64,000 bases of DNA, taken from the NCBI GenBank assembly GCA_012656075.1, contig JAAKBF010000053.1, forward strand, positions 620,001-684,000. The letters are read 5' to 3'. The number at the start of each line of letters is the position of its first letter. The stretch's first letter is position 1. Positions 54,290 to 64,000 of this stretch are shown in pieces. The notes beneath the pieces were generated by a model. That model was not told the origin of the DNA, made no database searches, and worked only from the letters and a program-made list of their open reading frames with translations. Source of the stretch: Phytophthora hibernalis. Taxonomy: Eukaryota > Oomycota > Peronosporomycetes > Peronosporales > Peronosporaceae. A program made the translations under genes and the position numbers.

Positions 54290-57191
54290 ATGAAGGAGAC
54301 GGCGCAGATCCCCGTGCCGGCCAAGGACCCCCGGCCAAGGATGACAAGGCTTCCGACACCTCCAAGCCCGCCAAGCCCACGGACGACGCACCCACCGAAG
54401 AGGAGCTCGTACGTGTCCTGCAACATTCACAAAAACCATTCCGCACTAACATTTGTGCTTTATTCCTAGTCGGAGGAGGACCGCAAGCTCAAGGAGGAGC
54501 TGGATACGGCCGTGGGCCGCGTGGTCGACCCGCAGGAGGCGGAGGGCGTCAAACAGCTGGCGCTGGAGCTGCTGCGTCGCGAGATCCGCTCGGCCACGTC
54601 GTCAATGACGTCCGTCCCCAAGCCGCTCAAGTTCCTGCGACCGTCCTACGACGCACTTAAGACGGCGCTCGAGGGTTCCAACCCGGAGAGGCCTACAAGC
54701 TCATGGCCGACGTGCTGGCCGTGCTGGCCATGACCATGGCCAAGGAGGGATCGAGGGAGAGTCTCCTGTTCAAGCTGCGTGGTAACAGCACGGACCTGGG
54801 CGCGTGGGGCCACGAATTCGTACGCTCATTGGCTGGAGAAGTCGGAGAGGAGTACAACGCCCGTGTTACGGCCGAGAACGCGCTGGAGCCGGACGTGCGC
54901 GACCTGCTGGAGATCGTGGACGCCATCGTGCCGTTCCACATGCAGCACAACGCCGAGCCCGAGGCCATCGACATCCTCATCGAGGTGCAACAGCTCTCGC
55001 GGCTGCTGCAGAGCCCCGACATCGACGAGAAGAACTACCAGCGCGTGTGTCTATACCTGTTGGCATGTGCCGACTTCATGTCGGACGCCGATGATCTCGT
55101 GAACCTGCTCAACACGGCCTACTCGTTGTTCCTCCGACTCGAGCAGTTCCCGGACGCTCTGCGCGTGGCGCTACGCGTCAACAACGACGACTTTATTGCC
55201 GAGGTGTTTCACAAGTGCAAAGACGACGTGGTGCGCAACCAGATGGGCTACATCTTGGGTCGCCAGCGCTGCTTCTACGAGGACGAGCGAGCAGTCGGTG
55301 AACGAGATTATTGGCAACTCGGATTTGAATGACAAGTTCCTGTCGCTGGCCCGCGACCTGGACGTCGTGGAGGCCAAGACCCCCGAGGACATTTACAAGT
55401 CGCACTTGTCGGAGACGGCCAGCGTGGGCCGCGGCCGCGACTCGGGCTCGCAGCCGGCTGACTCTGCGCGCGCCAACTTGGCCTCGACCTTCGTTAACGC
55501 GATGGTAAATGCCGGATACGGAACAGACAAGCTCATGACGCCGGAGGGCAATACGTGGTTGTACAAAAACAAGAAGCACGGCATGATGAGCGCGGCTGCG
55601 TCGCTGGGTATGATCATGCTGTGGAATGTCGAAGAAGGCATCACGCAGATTGATAAGTACCTTTACTCTGGCGATGAGTACGTCAAGGCTGGCGCGATCC
55701 TGGGCGTTGGCGTGGTCAGCGCTGGTATCCGCAACGACTGCGATCCTGCTCTTGCGCTGCTGTCGGAGCACATCGACTCGGGCAACTGCTCGATCCGCTG
55801 CGCTTCGTGTCTGGGTTTGGGAATTGCTTACGCTGGGTCGGCTCGCGAAGACGTGTCAGAGTTGCTTATTCCTGTGGTTTCGCACGCCGATGAAAATGCT
55901 GACATCCAGGAAGTGTCTTACGCTGCGCTGGCGCTTGGCATGGTTGAAGTTGGCACTTGTGACGAAGAGGCTGGAAGTGTGCTCATGCAGCGGCTGATGG
56001 AGAGCTCGGACGCGGAGCTGGATTCGTCCTGCGCACGCTTCCTTGCGCTTGGACTGGGTTTACTGTATCTTGGGTACGTCATGAGAGGAAAGCAGATTGA
56101 CTACGTGGATTCTAATCCCTGTATTTTGTATGTTGCTTTACAGCCGCCAAGAGCGCGTTGAAGCTATGCTGGAAGCCGCGAAAACTATTGAGCACAAGAT
56201 TTCGAAGTACCTGGCAATTACGTTGGAGACGTGCGCGTATGCTGGCTCGGGTAACGTGCTGAAGGTGCAGCAGTTGCTGCGTACTTGCGCAGAACACATT
56301 GAGGACCCAATTGAGGCGCAGCACCAAAGTGTTGCTGTACTCGGTATTGCTTTGATCACGATGGGCGAAAACATTGGCAGTGAAATGGCGATGCGGTCAT
56401 TTGACCACTTACTGCAGTACGGTGAAGTGGCGGTGCGGCGCGCTGTTCCTCTGGCATTTGCTCTGCTGAGTGTTTCGAATCCGGAGTACGCACTGATTGA
56501 CACACTGTCACGCCTTACGCACGACGTGGACTCGGGCGTCGCTCAGAACGCTATTCTCGCACTTGGTCTGGTTGCGGCCGGCACGAACAACTCTCGCGTG
56601 GCTGGTTTGCTTCGTCAGTTATCAGAATTCTACAGTCGCGAGGCAAACCACCTCTTCGTTGTTCGTATCGCTCAGGGCTTGCTGCACATGGGCAAGGGCC
56701 TGATGACCTTGCACCCGTTCCACTCTGACCGGTTGATTATGTCTCGTGTGGCTGTGAGTGGTCTGCTGACGATCCTGCACGCTTCGCTAGATATGGAGCA
56801 CACTATCCTGGATACTTCACACTACATTCTGTACTGCATCGCAACCGCAATGCAACCCCGTATGCTGATCACGCTGGACGAGGAGCTTAACCCACTTCCT
56901 GTGTCGGTCCGAGTTGGCCAGGCGGTACGTCTACTTGTTTACTTTATTTGCTGAGTAGCGCGCAATTGTACTTACGTTGCTCCTCTTCGTATTGCCAATT
57001 TGCAGGTTGAAATTGTGGGCCAAGCCGGTCGCCCGAAGTCTATCACGGGTTTCCAGACGCACACGACTCCTGTGCTGCTGAATGTGAAGGACCGCGCGGA
57101 GCTGGCGACTGAAGAGTACCTCCCGCTGACGAACGTGCTAGAAGGCGTTGTTATCCTCCGAAAGAACCCGGACTATGAACCGGAGACTTAA
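54290..57191 (+). CDS. RPN1: 26S proteasome regulatory subunit Rpn1 / PSMD2
   Basis: Base subunit of the 19S particle that docks ubiquitin and UBL shuttles. Exons: 54290–54418, 54470–56073, 56144–56934, 57006–57191; introns are 51, 70 and 71 nt with GT–AG ends. The N-terminus is Lys/Asp-rich, then SEEDRKLKEELDTAVGR and KPLKFLRPSYDALKTALEG, DLGAWGHEFVRSLAGEVGEE, PDVRDLLEIVDAIVPFHMQH. The proteasome/cyclosome repeats follow (KAGAILGVGVVSAGI, RCASCLGLGIAYAGS, YAALALGMVEVGTC, QNAILALGLVAAGTNN), and the C-terminal GFQTHTTPVLLNVKDRAELA…GVVILRKNPDYEPET is near-diagnostic. Total length is about 895 residues, normal for the family. Frame changes at about 54,330, 54,687 and 55,287 (the last of opposite sign) are almost certainly sequence errors in this essential gene. 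Confidence 0.95.
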
Positions 57192-57542
57192 GCAGGGGTG
57201 AAGGAGGTGACGAGAGGGGCCGGACCAAAAGAAAAGAGGGCGCTGTTGTGCTGCAGCCTCTGGTCTTTCTAGTCTCCTCTGGCTAGCAATAACCAAGCCA
57301 ACACACAAATACCTTTAACGCATAGTGCCCGCCTTACCTACCCTGACATCGTGTGTGTTGCGTGCTGATGTCAGCACTGAGCCAGGAATGCCAAGGTTGT
57401 TTCGGTGCTTGAGTGCCACGCGGAGGTGTTTATTTGGTGGCCGTGCTAGTAGTACCATATTCCGTCGTCTTGACTGTTTCGTTGTGCCTCTTCGCGCGCA
57501 GCCCAAAGCCGAGGACACAGCTTTAGGTGACAAAGGAGAGCA
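57192..57542. other. Rpn1 / LRRC49-like intergenic
   Basis: About 350 bp, no supported gene; presumably Rpn1's 3' UTR and the next gene's promoter. Confidence 0.5.
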
Positions 57543-60500
57543 ATGGAGACGGCTTATATGAATGGGTCCACACCGGCTATGATGACTACCACGGTCAGGG
57601 CAGGTGGTCCTGCCGCCCCGAGGCGTAGCGAGGGCAACGTGGCGCTTGGATTGTTCAGTAAGATCGCTGCGGCCCGCAAGGAGAACCTGTCGACTTTCGT
57701 AAGTGAACTCCTGTTCCTACAAACTCTTCGCTAGTGCTAACTCATTCACTATTTGTAGTCCAAGGCCGCTGTTGGCGACCTAGGAGCCCCAGGCCGCAGT
57801 TTTGAGAAGAGGCAGACAGCGGAAACTAGTCATTTCCCGGAGCTCAACGACCCCGCCTGTGCGTTTGCTACGGCTGGGAATGGCTATTTGAAGACAATCT
57901 GACAGAGCTACTTGTTTCCGTATTGGAGCAGCTGTAGTGCACAATCCAGCCCTGAGGACACCAGTGATTAATGAGCGCAAAATAAATGCTCACGCGAGCT
58001 CTCAGAATCCTCAGAACCTCCGGTGGACGAAACAAAGCGGACCGGAAGAGCCATTAGGGCTGTCGGCTCGCTAGCAACTGTTAACGGCACGGTCTTCAAC
58101 TCGCCAGGAGCCAATCGTGCAGTGTCGGCAACGTCACAACGCTCAATCCCTATAGGTTTAGTTACCCCAGGGAATCGAAGGCGGCATTTATTGCCCCCAC
58201 ATCAACATCTTTATCAACAACGACGGGCCACGGTCGACTCGGTGAGTGCAATGGGAGAAAAACACTGTAATGATGCGATCCTAATTTGAATTATTACGGT
58301 TTGTGTGAGCACAGCATGGCGAATCAACAGAGCTGCTAAAAGTTGACCGAGAGGTTTCTGTTAATGATACACCAGGACGACCAGCTACAGCTAATGAAGT
58401 AGGTATCTACTTTTATTGCTACTGGGCACGAGTTGCATGCACTAATACCAACTAAACGCGCTTTTGCGGTGATTAGATCGTAGATTCCCGGTATTCAGCG
58501 TGCCAGGACAATGTTAGAGGCTACGTCAGGTGAGAACAAGAACAAGTCACAACACTACAAAGTTGATGTAACGACCATTTACTAACTATCCCACGATGCT
58601 ATAGGAGGCCACCCGAGGCTTTATCTAGCTCCCTAGATCCATCAAACTCGGTTCGTGTTAACACCTCATCATAGTTCACGACACATTGAAAGTTTAATGA
58701 TTGGACCTTCGGTTTGAAATGGTAGACGCATATTTGGCGTGCTCATCGGCATGGAGAGCTTCCTCACACGCTCCAGACAGGACTGGTTGATAACCGAATG
58801 GACCGTTCAAGGAAAGCGCAGACAGATGCAACAGTTGCCAATGACACAAAACATGTAGGCCATACAAGCGCTCCAAATCAAGAGGTAAAAATAATCCACC
58901 TAGAGAACCAAAGTATTGTACGACCTCTGACCTGACCAAGGATAGGTGCACTTTGCAGTGACGGCGGAGATACCTGGGGTGCCGATCGTCTATCGAAACC
59001 AAAAGGTGCGTATCGTAACAAATCCAATTCGCTCGCCCACGATCTAAAGATTATTGTCTTAGACAAAAGCATCAAACCCAGAGCGGTTAAATCTCGATCG
59101 CCGTAACCTCCCAGTAATTCCTCTGCTAGAAGGCGAGCAAATTCTGCGGCTACTCAATCTGCAAAACAATGTCATCCGGAGGATTGAGAATTTGTTGGGG
59201 TTACCCAATCTTATTTTTCTTGATCTCTACAACAACCGTATAGAGGTAGCATCCGATCCAATGCCATCATGTGGGTGTCATTTGTGGGCTCTAACGTTCA
59301 ATTAATGCACGTTGTGTTGGCTGGCAGAAACTTGAGAACTTGCACTTGGTGCCGAACTTGCGTGTACTCATGATGGGGAAAAATCGACTTCGTACGATCG
59401 AAAATCTGGAGTGCTTGAAGAAACTGGACGTGCTTGACTTGCACAGGTGCGTTTTTGAAATAGCTTTGTGGCGTTTAATGCGCTCAACACTTACTGCAAT
59501 CGGAACTTTTCAATGGAAGCAATGAAATTGAGCAGATGCAAAATCTGAATGAGCTCAAGGAACTACGGGTATTAAATCTCGGTGGCAACATGATATCCAC
59601 AGTCGAGAACATCGACAGGCTGATGTTGCTTACCGAGCTCAACCTTCGGCGAAATCGGATAACGCGTGTCGGAGCGATCGGTAAGCTACCATCGCTTTTG
59701 CGGCTTTTCCTTTCTAACAATAAGTTAGAGACGTTCGACTCGATAGAGCCGCTTTTTCAGGTACACCGGTTTGGTTGCATTGCATTTTACTCGTTGCGTG
59801 ACCGTCATGTTTGATTGTCTGTGCTTCTACATGTAGGTGTCGACTATCAACGAGTTACGCCTCGATTCAAATGGTGTTTGTGGGTCTAACCAATTGGAGT
59901 ATCGCGGCTGCATGACCCGGAGATTTCCTTCACTAAAGCATCTAGACCTCAAGCCGCTTAGTGATGCAGACCGGAAAGAGGCCCTACAGCACGCTAATTC
60001 TCCAACCAAATGTGGAGTCAATGGAAGTAACGATGCCGAAGCAGCAGCACGGGCACAAGCTATCGCGTGCATTACGGCAACGTGGGGGCGGAGAGCAGAC
60101 CTTGCTCACACTGGATCAAGTACGAAAGACTTAACCTCGTGGGGGACCCCTGGAAAGGAGGAATCAATGTCACACATAGGATATGAGGAGCACGAGATCA
60201 TTCCTACGAGCCGAGAAGAACCGATTGTGCACAGCGAAAACGCCGGGTTTTCCGAGGTGGAGGTATACGGCGATTACCGCGTGCTAGTTGTATACGGAAG
60301 TGGGCTTGAGGTTCTCGAGATCAGCAAAGCGCCTGCTCTCGTCAACGCCATCTCGTTTCGTTATGTGGGCATTGATAAGATCATGGCCTCTGTCATCAAC
60401 GCCCCGAGTGCGACTCTCAAGCTTTTCGCGCGGCTGAGACGTCTCATCTTCGCGAACAACGATCTACAATCTTTTGACGAGTTGTTGTGGCTTAGCAGTT

Positions 60501-61198
60501 TGGGCTCGAAAGCGGAAGAGGTACGCTCTTGCGCAAGTCAAAAGGATTGAGCGGAGATTTACGGCGGTCTGATGTTCTTGCAGGTATTTATTTCTCAAAA
60601 TCCAGTGTGTTCCAAGACTCTTCTCAAGCGCTACATCGGATCCCGAATCACAGTACGTCTGCCTGTGTATCCTTTCACAAGTGGCAGCGACTTATCCAAA
60701 TCCTGTACAGAACACGCTGCGATTCAACGGCGAGGACATCACTTCAACAGACCGACATCTTGGCAAGCAGCTCTTCCCCAAGCCCATCGAACCTCGTGTT
60801 CGGTCTCACGAAGTGGAGCCCAACTCCTTCCTAACTTCCAAGACTCGAGTAAAGGAAGTCAAAGACACAAAGCCGTCACGCTCCGCATGCGTCCTGCGCA
60901 GCACGGCGTCCTCCGTCATCACAGATATTTTCGACGCGGCCTCCGACATTGAGAAGAAGTCAGCTGTAGGTCACTCACCCCTTATCAACTTCACCATGCT
61001 CAACTAACACTGCGACCTCTCAACAGGCACTCGATCAAGCGTGGAAGGGTATGCTCCTGTCCATCGTCAAGGTTCGTCCACCCTTTTAACACCACTTCAC
61101 CACCTACAACTCCTTTTAACTTCTTGTTGACACAGGAAACTCTGCAAGACATCAAGCGACGCGACAGCTTCATGTCAGGCTGCCTCGACAACCTTTAG
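57543..61198 (+). CDS. LRRC49-like leucine-rich repeat protein
   Basis: Long N-terminal unstructured region (exon 1 57543–57698; exon 2 from 57,759), then SDS22-type leucine-rich repeats: PERLNLDRRNLPVIPLLEG, QILRLLNLQNNVIRRIENL, NLIFLDLYNNRIE (59,075–59,245), NLRVLMMGKNRLRTIENLEC, ELRVLNLGGNMISTVENID, LLTELNLRRNRITRVGAIG, LLRLFLSNNKLETFDSIEP, then INELRLDSNGVCG and RRFPSLKHLDLKPLSD (an LRR cap). The C-terminal part (GLEVLEISKAPALVNAISFR, FARLRRLIFANNDLQSFDEL, YPNPVQNTLRFNGEDITSTD) resembles LRRC49, a subunit of the animal tubulin polyglutamylase complex (TPGS). About ten short introns. It converges on the small Lys-rich gene with 58 bp between. Function in axonemal tubulin modification is inferred from the family. 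Confidence 0.65.
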
Positions 61199-61256
61199 TC
61201 GTCCAGTTTTGCCCCCATACAGCACAAAAACTACAACAAGTAAGAACAACTCGAGT

Positions 61257-61526
61257 CTATTCCTCCATCTTGTCCGACTTCTTGTCCGTCTTCTTCTTCT
61301 TGTCCTCCTCGTCCACGTCCATCTCGCCACGCGCCTCCTTCTCCAGCTGCCGCATGCGCATCCGCCTCGCCACCTTGTTCGAGACCTTCTTGACCGTCAC
61401 CTTTCCCTTCAGAGAGCTGGCCTTTCGCTCGCGCTTCTTCGTGAGCTTCTCCTTGCGCAGTCGCTCCTTCTCCACCTCCAGCTCGTACTGGGCCTTGATC
61501 TTGGTGCGGTTGTTCTTCCTCGACAT
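61257..61526 (-). CDS. Small Lys/Arg-rich protein, unknown
   Basis: About 89 residues from an ATG at 61526: MSRKNNRTKIKAQYELEVEK, then alternating basic and acidic helices (KERLRKEKLTKKRERKAS, KVTVKKVSNKVARRMRMRQL) and an acidic-then-Lys tail (MDVDEEDKKKK…). Charged coiled coil, probably nuclear or nucleolar. An upstream ATG in the same frame (61625) exists, but the charged pattern begins at 61526. It diverges from the EndoG gene, with 195 bp between starts. I do not know the family. Confidence 0.55.
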   Translation of the reverse strand: MSRKNNRTKIKAQYELEVEKERLRKEKLTKKRERKASSLKGKVTVKKVSNKVARRMRMRQLEKEARGEMDVDEEDKKKKTDKKSDKMEE

Positions 61527-61721
61527 GTTGCGCTGATCAATTGACTGACGTGTTTTTGATTGTGTCGCTTCGGCCGTAGACCACCGATCGACGTTTACAA
61601 TTGCACCACACCATTTACACACCATTTAAATGGATTTTCAACCAATCGGCATGCTTTTCTGCTTCTGACTCAGGTCCACTGAGCGGATCCACTTGTGTAT
61701 CAATTTGTGCGGCGTGGAGAA

Positions 61722-63141
61722 ATGAAGGGCCGACGTCAGAACGCTCAGGCGCGCTCGCTGTACAACATGCTGCCTGCGAGTCTCCGGTACGTTACGATAT
61801 CTTGTCGCAATGAATTTGCAATGGTTTATTTGTTGGTTGTGTTGTGGTAGCGAGTGGACTGACGGTGGACCGTGGTGGACGCAGGCGGACTCTGGCTGGA
61901 GTATCGCTCGGCATCTCCATTGGCGTCGCAGGTACGTTAATTCTTCTGGGTGTGGATGAGGAAGAGAACAAGACTGGAAAACCGAGTCGCCGCGTCCCGA
62001 TACCAATTGACCGCAAGCCGTTGGAGCCCAAGACGCTGCCAAAGCATGAAGCTTTGCGCTACGGAATGCCCTCGGACTCGAACGTCCATGTACGATCGGG
62101 CTACGTCGTGTCCTATGACTATCGGTACTCGTGATTTGAACAGTGTTATGGAGGAGCATTTGTTGACGGGCTGGTTGGCTTGGTGATTGATTTGATAGCA
62201 CGCGCAATGCATCCTGGGTCATGGAGTATCTGACCAAGGAAGCACTGCGTGTAGAACAAGAGACGGATCGCGCAAATTCCAAGTTTGCAGTGGATAAGGA
62301 CGTCCCGGAGTCTTTCCGAGTGCACCCGAACCGATACCTCAAGAGCGGCTATGACAAGGGGCATCTCGCACCAGCTCGTACGTTGTTTGCCAACTTTTTG
62401 ACTAGTTCGACCAGTCGAGCTAGCGCACGCGGAGGCTTCTCTCGATAACGAAAGCGATACTTAACGGTTTGCATTCGTTATTCAGGTGACATGAGCCACT
62501 CGCAGGAGGCTATGGATGAAAGCTTTCTCATGACCAATATGTCGCCCCAGGTCGGTGTAGGCTTCAACCGTGGCTACTGGGCACGTCTTGAGGGGCTCAT
62601 GCGCCACTTGGCGGGTCAATACGACGCCATTTACGTCATTACCGGCCCACTCTTTTTACCGAAGGTGAGCAACTGGAGGCTCTGAGGTATACGTATCTTG
62701 TATGATTTTATTGACACGCCGCTTTCATGCTCGGTCAGAAAAACAAGCGAACTGGGGAGTACGAAGTATCCTACTCAGTATTGGGCACGCCACCGGATGC
62801 AGTCGCGGTCCCTACGCACTTCTTCAAAGTAGTGCTGGGGGAGAAGCGCGGGGGTAAAAGATTTGCCGCGGCAGGCTTCATTTTGCCCAACAAGGTCATT
62901 CCGGAAAACAAAAACCTTCGTGACTTTCAGGCACCGCTTGGTGTCATCGAGAAACAAGCGGGTCTGCTCTTCTTTGATAAGGTACGGCGACTCATTTCCA
63001 GTTCCTTTTGAGAAAACTAACGCTACATACCACCGTGGCGCATTGTAGCTGGATGGCGTGGAAAAGGTTGACTTGTGCAGCGAAACCAAGTGCACACTGG
63101 TTGCTGCTTATCGACGGTCAACATCTATCGAATCTTCATAA
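61722..63141 (+). CDS. EndoG/NUC1-type ββα-metal endonuclease
   Basis: DNA/RNA non-specific nuclease, usually mitochondrial. Exon 1 encodes a basic N-terminus (MKGRRQNAQARSLYN), exon 2 a single hydrophobic segment (LGISIGVAGTLILLGV) consistent with an inner-membrane anchor. Then KHEALRYGMPSDSNVHVRSG, YVVSYDYR, RNASWVMEYLTKEAL, FRVHPNRYLKSGYDKGHLAP, MSHSQEAMDESFLMTNMSPQ, FNRGYWARLEGLMRHLAG, YDAIYVITGPLF, and the C-terminal PTHFFKVVL and FILPNKVI. The catalytic box usually reads DRGH; here it is DKGH (about 62,360). The metal-binding Asn is in FNRGYW. About five short introns of 60–90 nt; the first junction needs an alternative donor or a one-base correction to keep frame. Ends TAA at 63139–63141. 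Confidence 0.85.
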
Positions 63142-63510
63142 GAACAAGGTGCCTGCAGTTGATGGACTTCATCGCAAAATGCAGCCCTATTGTTGTAGCT
63201 CTTAGGAAACAGCTTCAAGCTTTGTTCGTCTTCGTGCCATACGATAGCCCCGCATCACCGAAACTCTTAAACCGGTGGCGAAACGTAGCAAATTCCGAAA
63301 TCCTACGAACAAAGATCTTCGCTTGGCTGCATCGTCAGAACGATTTCGTTGCGGGTTTGATGTTGCTGCTTTATTGCCGCGGATATCTGGCAACTTCAAG
63401 TTGAAGCGCATCAGAGTCGGCTCATCCATTGGTGGAAACATACCCCACCTTATCCTCCAATCACAACGCCACTCTTTTTTCAGCAAATCACAACGCGTCC
63501 AGAATTGAAA
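63142..63510. other. Intergenic, nothing recognised
   Basis: No supported gene; presumably the EndoG 3' UTR and the promoter of the next gene. Confidence 0.5.
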
Positions 63511-64000
63511 ATGAGTCTCAACGAGCACGACGCGGCGCTGTCCGGGATCATGGACGTGGAGACGCCGCAGAGCGAAGTGGTGGCCAAGCGCAACCAGTCC
63601 AAGTACGACTTTGTAAAGGTGCGCGTGTGGGTGGAGGACCACGTCTACGTCCTGTCGCGCTACCTGCTGTGCCGCGCGCTGGTGAGCGCCAAGGTGCGGG
63701 TTAAATGCTTAAGTTGCTGGGAATATGTTTTAAGCTGCACTAACGTTGCTGTAAATTGGGCAGATCAATTCGAGGGACGCCGTGCAGATTTCCTTGGACT
63801 TGAAGAGGGTAAACGCGAGTAAACAAATTGTTCAAAGAGAAAGAGATGCTCATATTCAAGTTTTCTTAATGGAGGTAGACGCTGGTGGATTTAAACCTTA
63901 CGGATATCGTCCAGGTGGGGAGTGATTTTTTTAAATTGTAAAGATTTCTTAGAGATGCTGATTACGTTTGTTTATTGTTGATAGGAGCAATTTGAAGACT
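63511..64000 (+). CDS. Probable 2-phosphoglycerate-kinase/LPA1-like protein, 5' part
   Basis: Start MSLNEHDAALSGIMDVETPQ, then KYDFVKVRVWVEDHVYVLSR, YLLCRALVSAK, and after an intron (about 63,694–63,763) NSRDAVQISLDLKR, QRERDAHIQVFLMEVDAGGF. The VLSRYLLCRxL and AVQISLDLKR wording resembles the ATP-cone-like N-terminal region of plant LPA1/2-phosphoglycerate kinase. The gene runs off the window, so the kinase domain cannot be checked. Exon 2 ends near 63,913. Confidence 0.45.

Noticed and set aside
63202..63642. Minus-strand ORF of 146 codons overlapping the last gene
   Set aside because: Antisense to exon 1 of the LPA1-like gene, with no recognisable domain.

Overview
The window is nuclear DNA from an oomycete, most likely Peronosporales (Phytophthora-like). 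The case rests on short GT–AG introns of about 50–100 bp in compact housekeeping genes, a Crinkler (CRN) effector-type gene with LFLAK and HVLVVVP motifs, and a mobile-element mix of Ty3 chromoviruses, Ty1/copia, hAT, MULE with a SWIM finger, Harbinger-type DDE and Tc1/mariner. Nothing looks prokaryotic. No tRNA, rRNA or CRISPR was recognised.

Layout. (1) 0.3–5.3 kb: a decayed F-box/LRR-like gene (copy A) and a dead hAT transposon carrying a nested TIR element. (2) 5.7–16.2 kb, gene-dense: triosephosphate isomerase, a tubulin-tyrosine-ligase-like enzyme, a RecQ helicase divergent from a cullin (146 bp between start codons), and a DGAT2-type acyltransferase. (3) 16.5–53.9 kb, transposon-rich: a broken CRN gene; F-box/LRR copies B, C and D; a 6.7-kb Ty3 element that splits copy C and itself carries a Tc1/mariner; copia and other gypsy debris; a MULE; a Harbinger-like transposase; a second hAT fragment; a CEP78-like LRR/coiled-coil gene; and a sugar-transporter pseudogene split by a hAT MITE. 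(4) 54.3–64 kb, gene-dense again: proteasome subunit Rpn1, an LRRC49-like LRR protein, a small Lys-rich protein, an EndoG-type nuclease, and the 5' end of a probable 2-phosphoglycerate-kinase/LPA1-like gene.

Several genes suit a flagellated organism: a TTLL enzyme, LRRC49 (a subunit of the animal tubulin polyglutamylase complex) and a CEP78-like protein. Rpn1, the cullin and the F-box-like family belong to ubiquitin-proteasome biology.

Many conserved genes carry single-base reading-frame breaks, nearly all one-base losses in short homopolymers. Because they hit indispensable genes (TPI, Rpn1), I read most as consensus errors, so frame breaks alone should not be taken as proof of pseudogenes here. 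The strongest structural results are dated by sequence: a 5-bp target duplication around the Ty3 element, an inverted ~0.4-kb block in its 5' LTR/leader, a Tc1 insertion whose empty site survives in the other LTR, and a MITE with a perfect 8-bp duplication.
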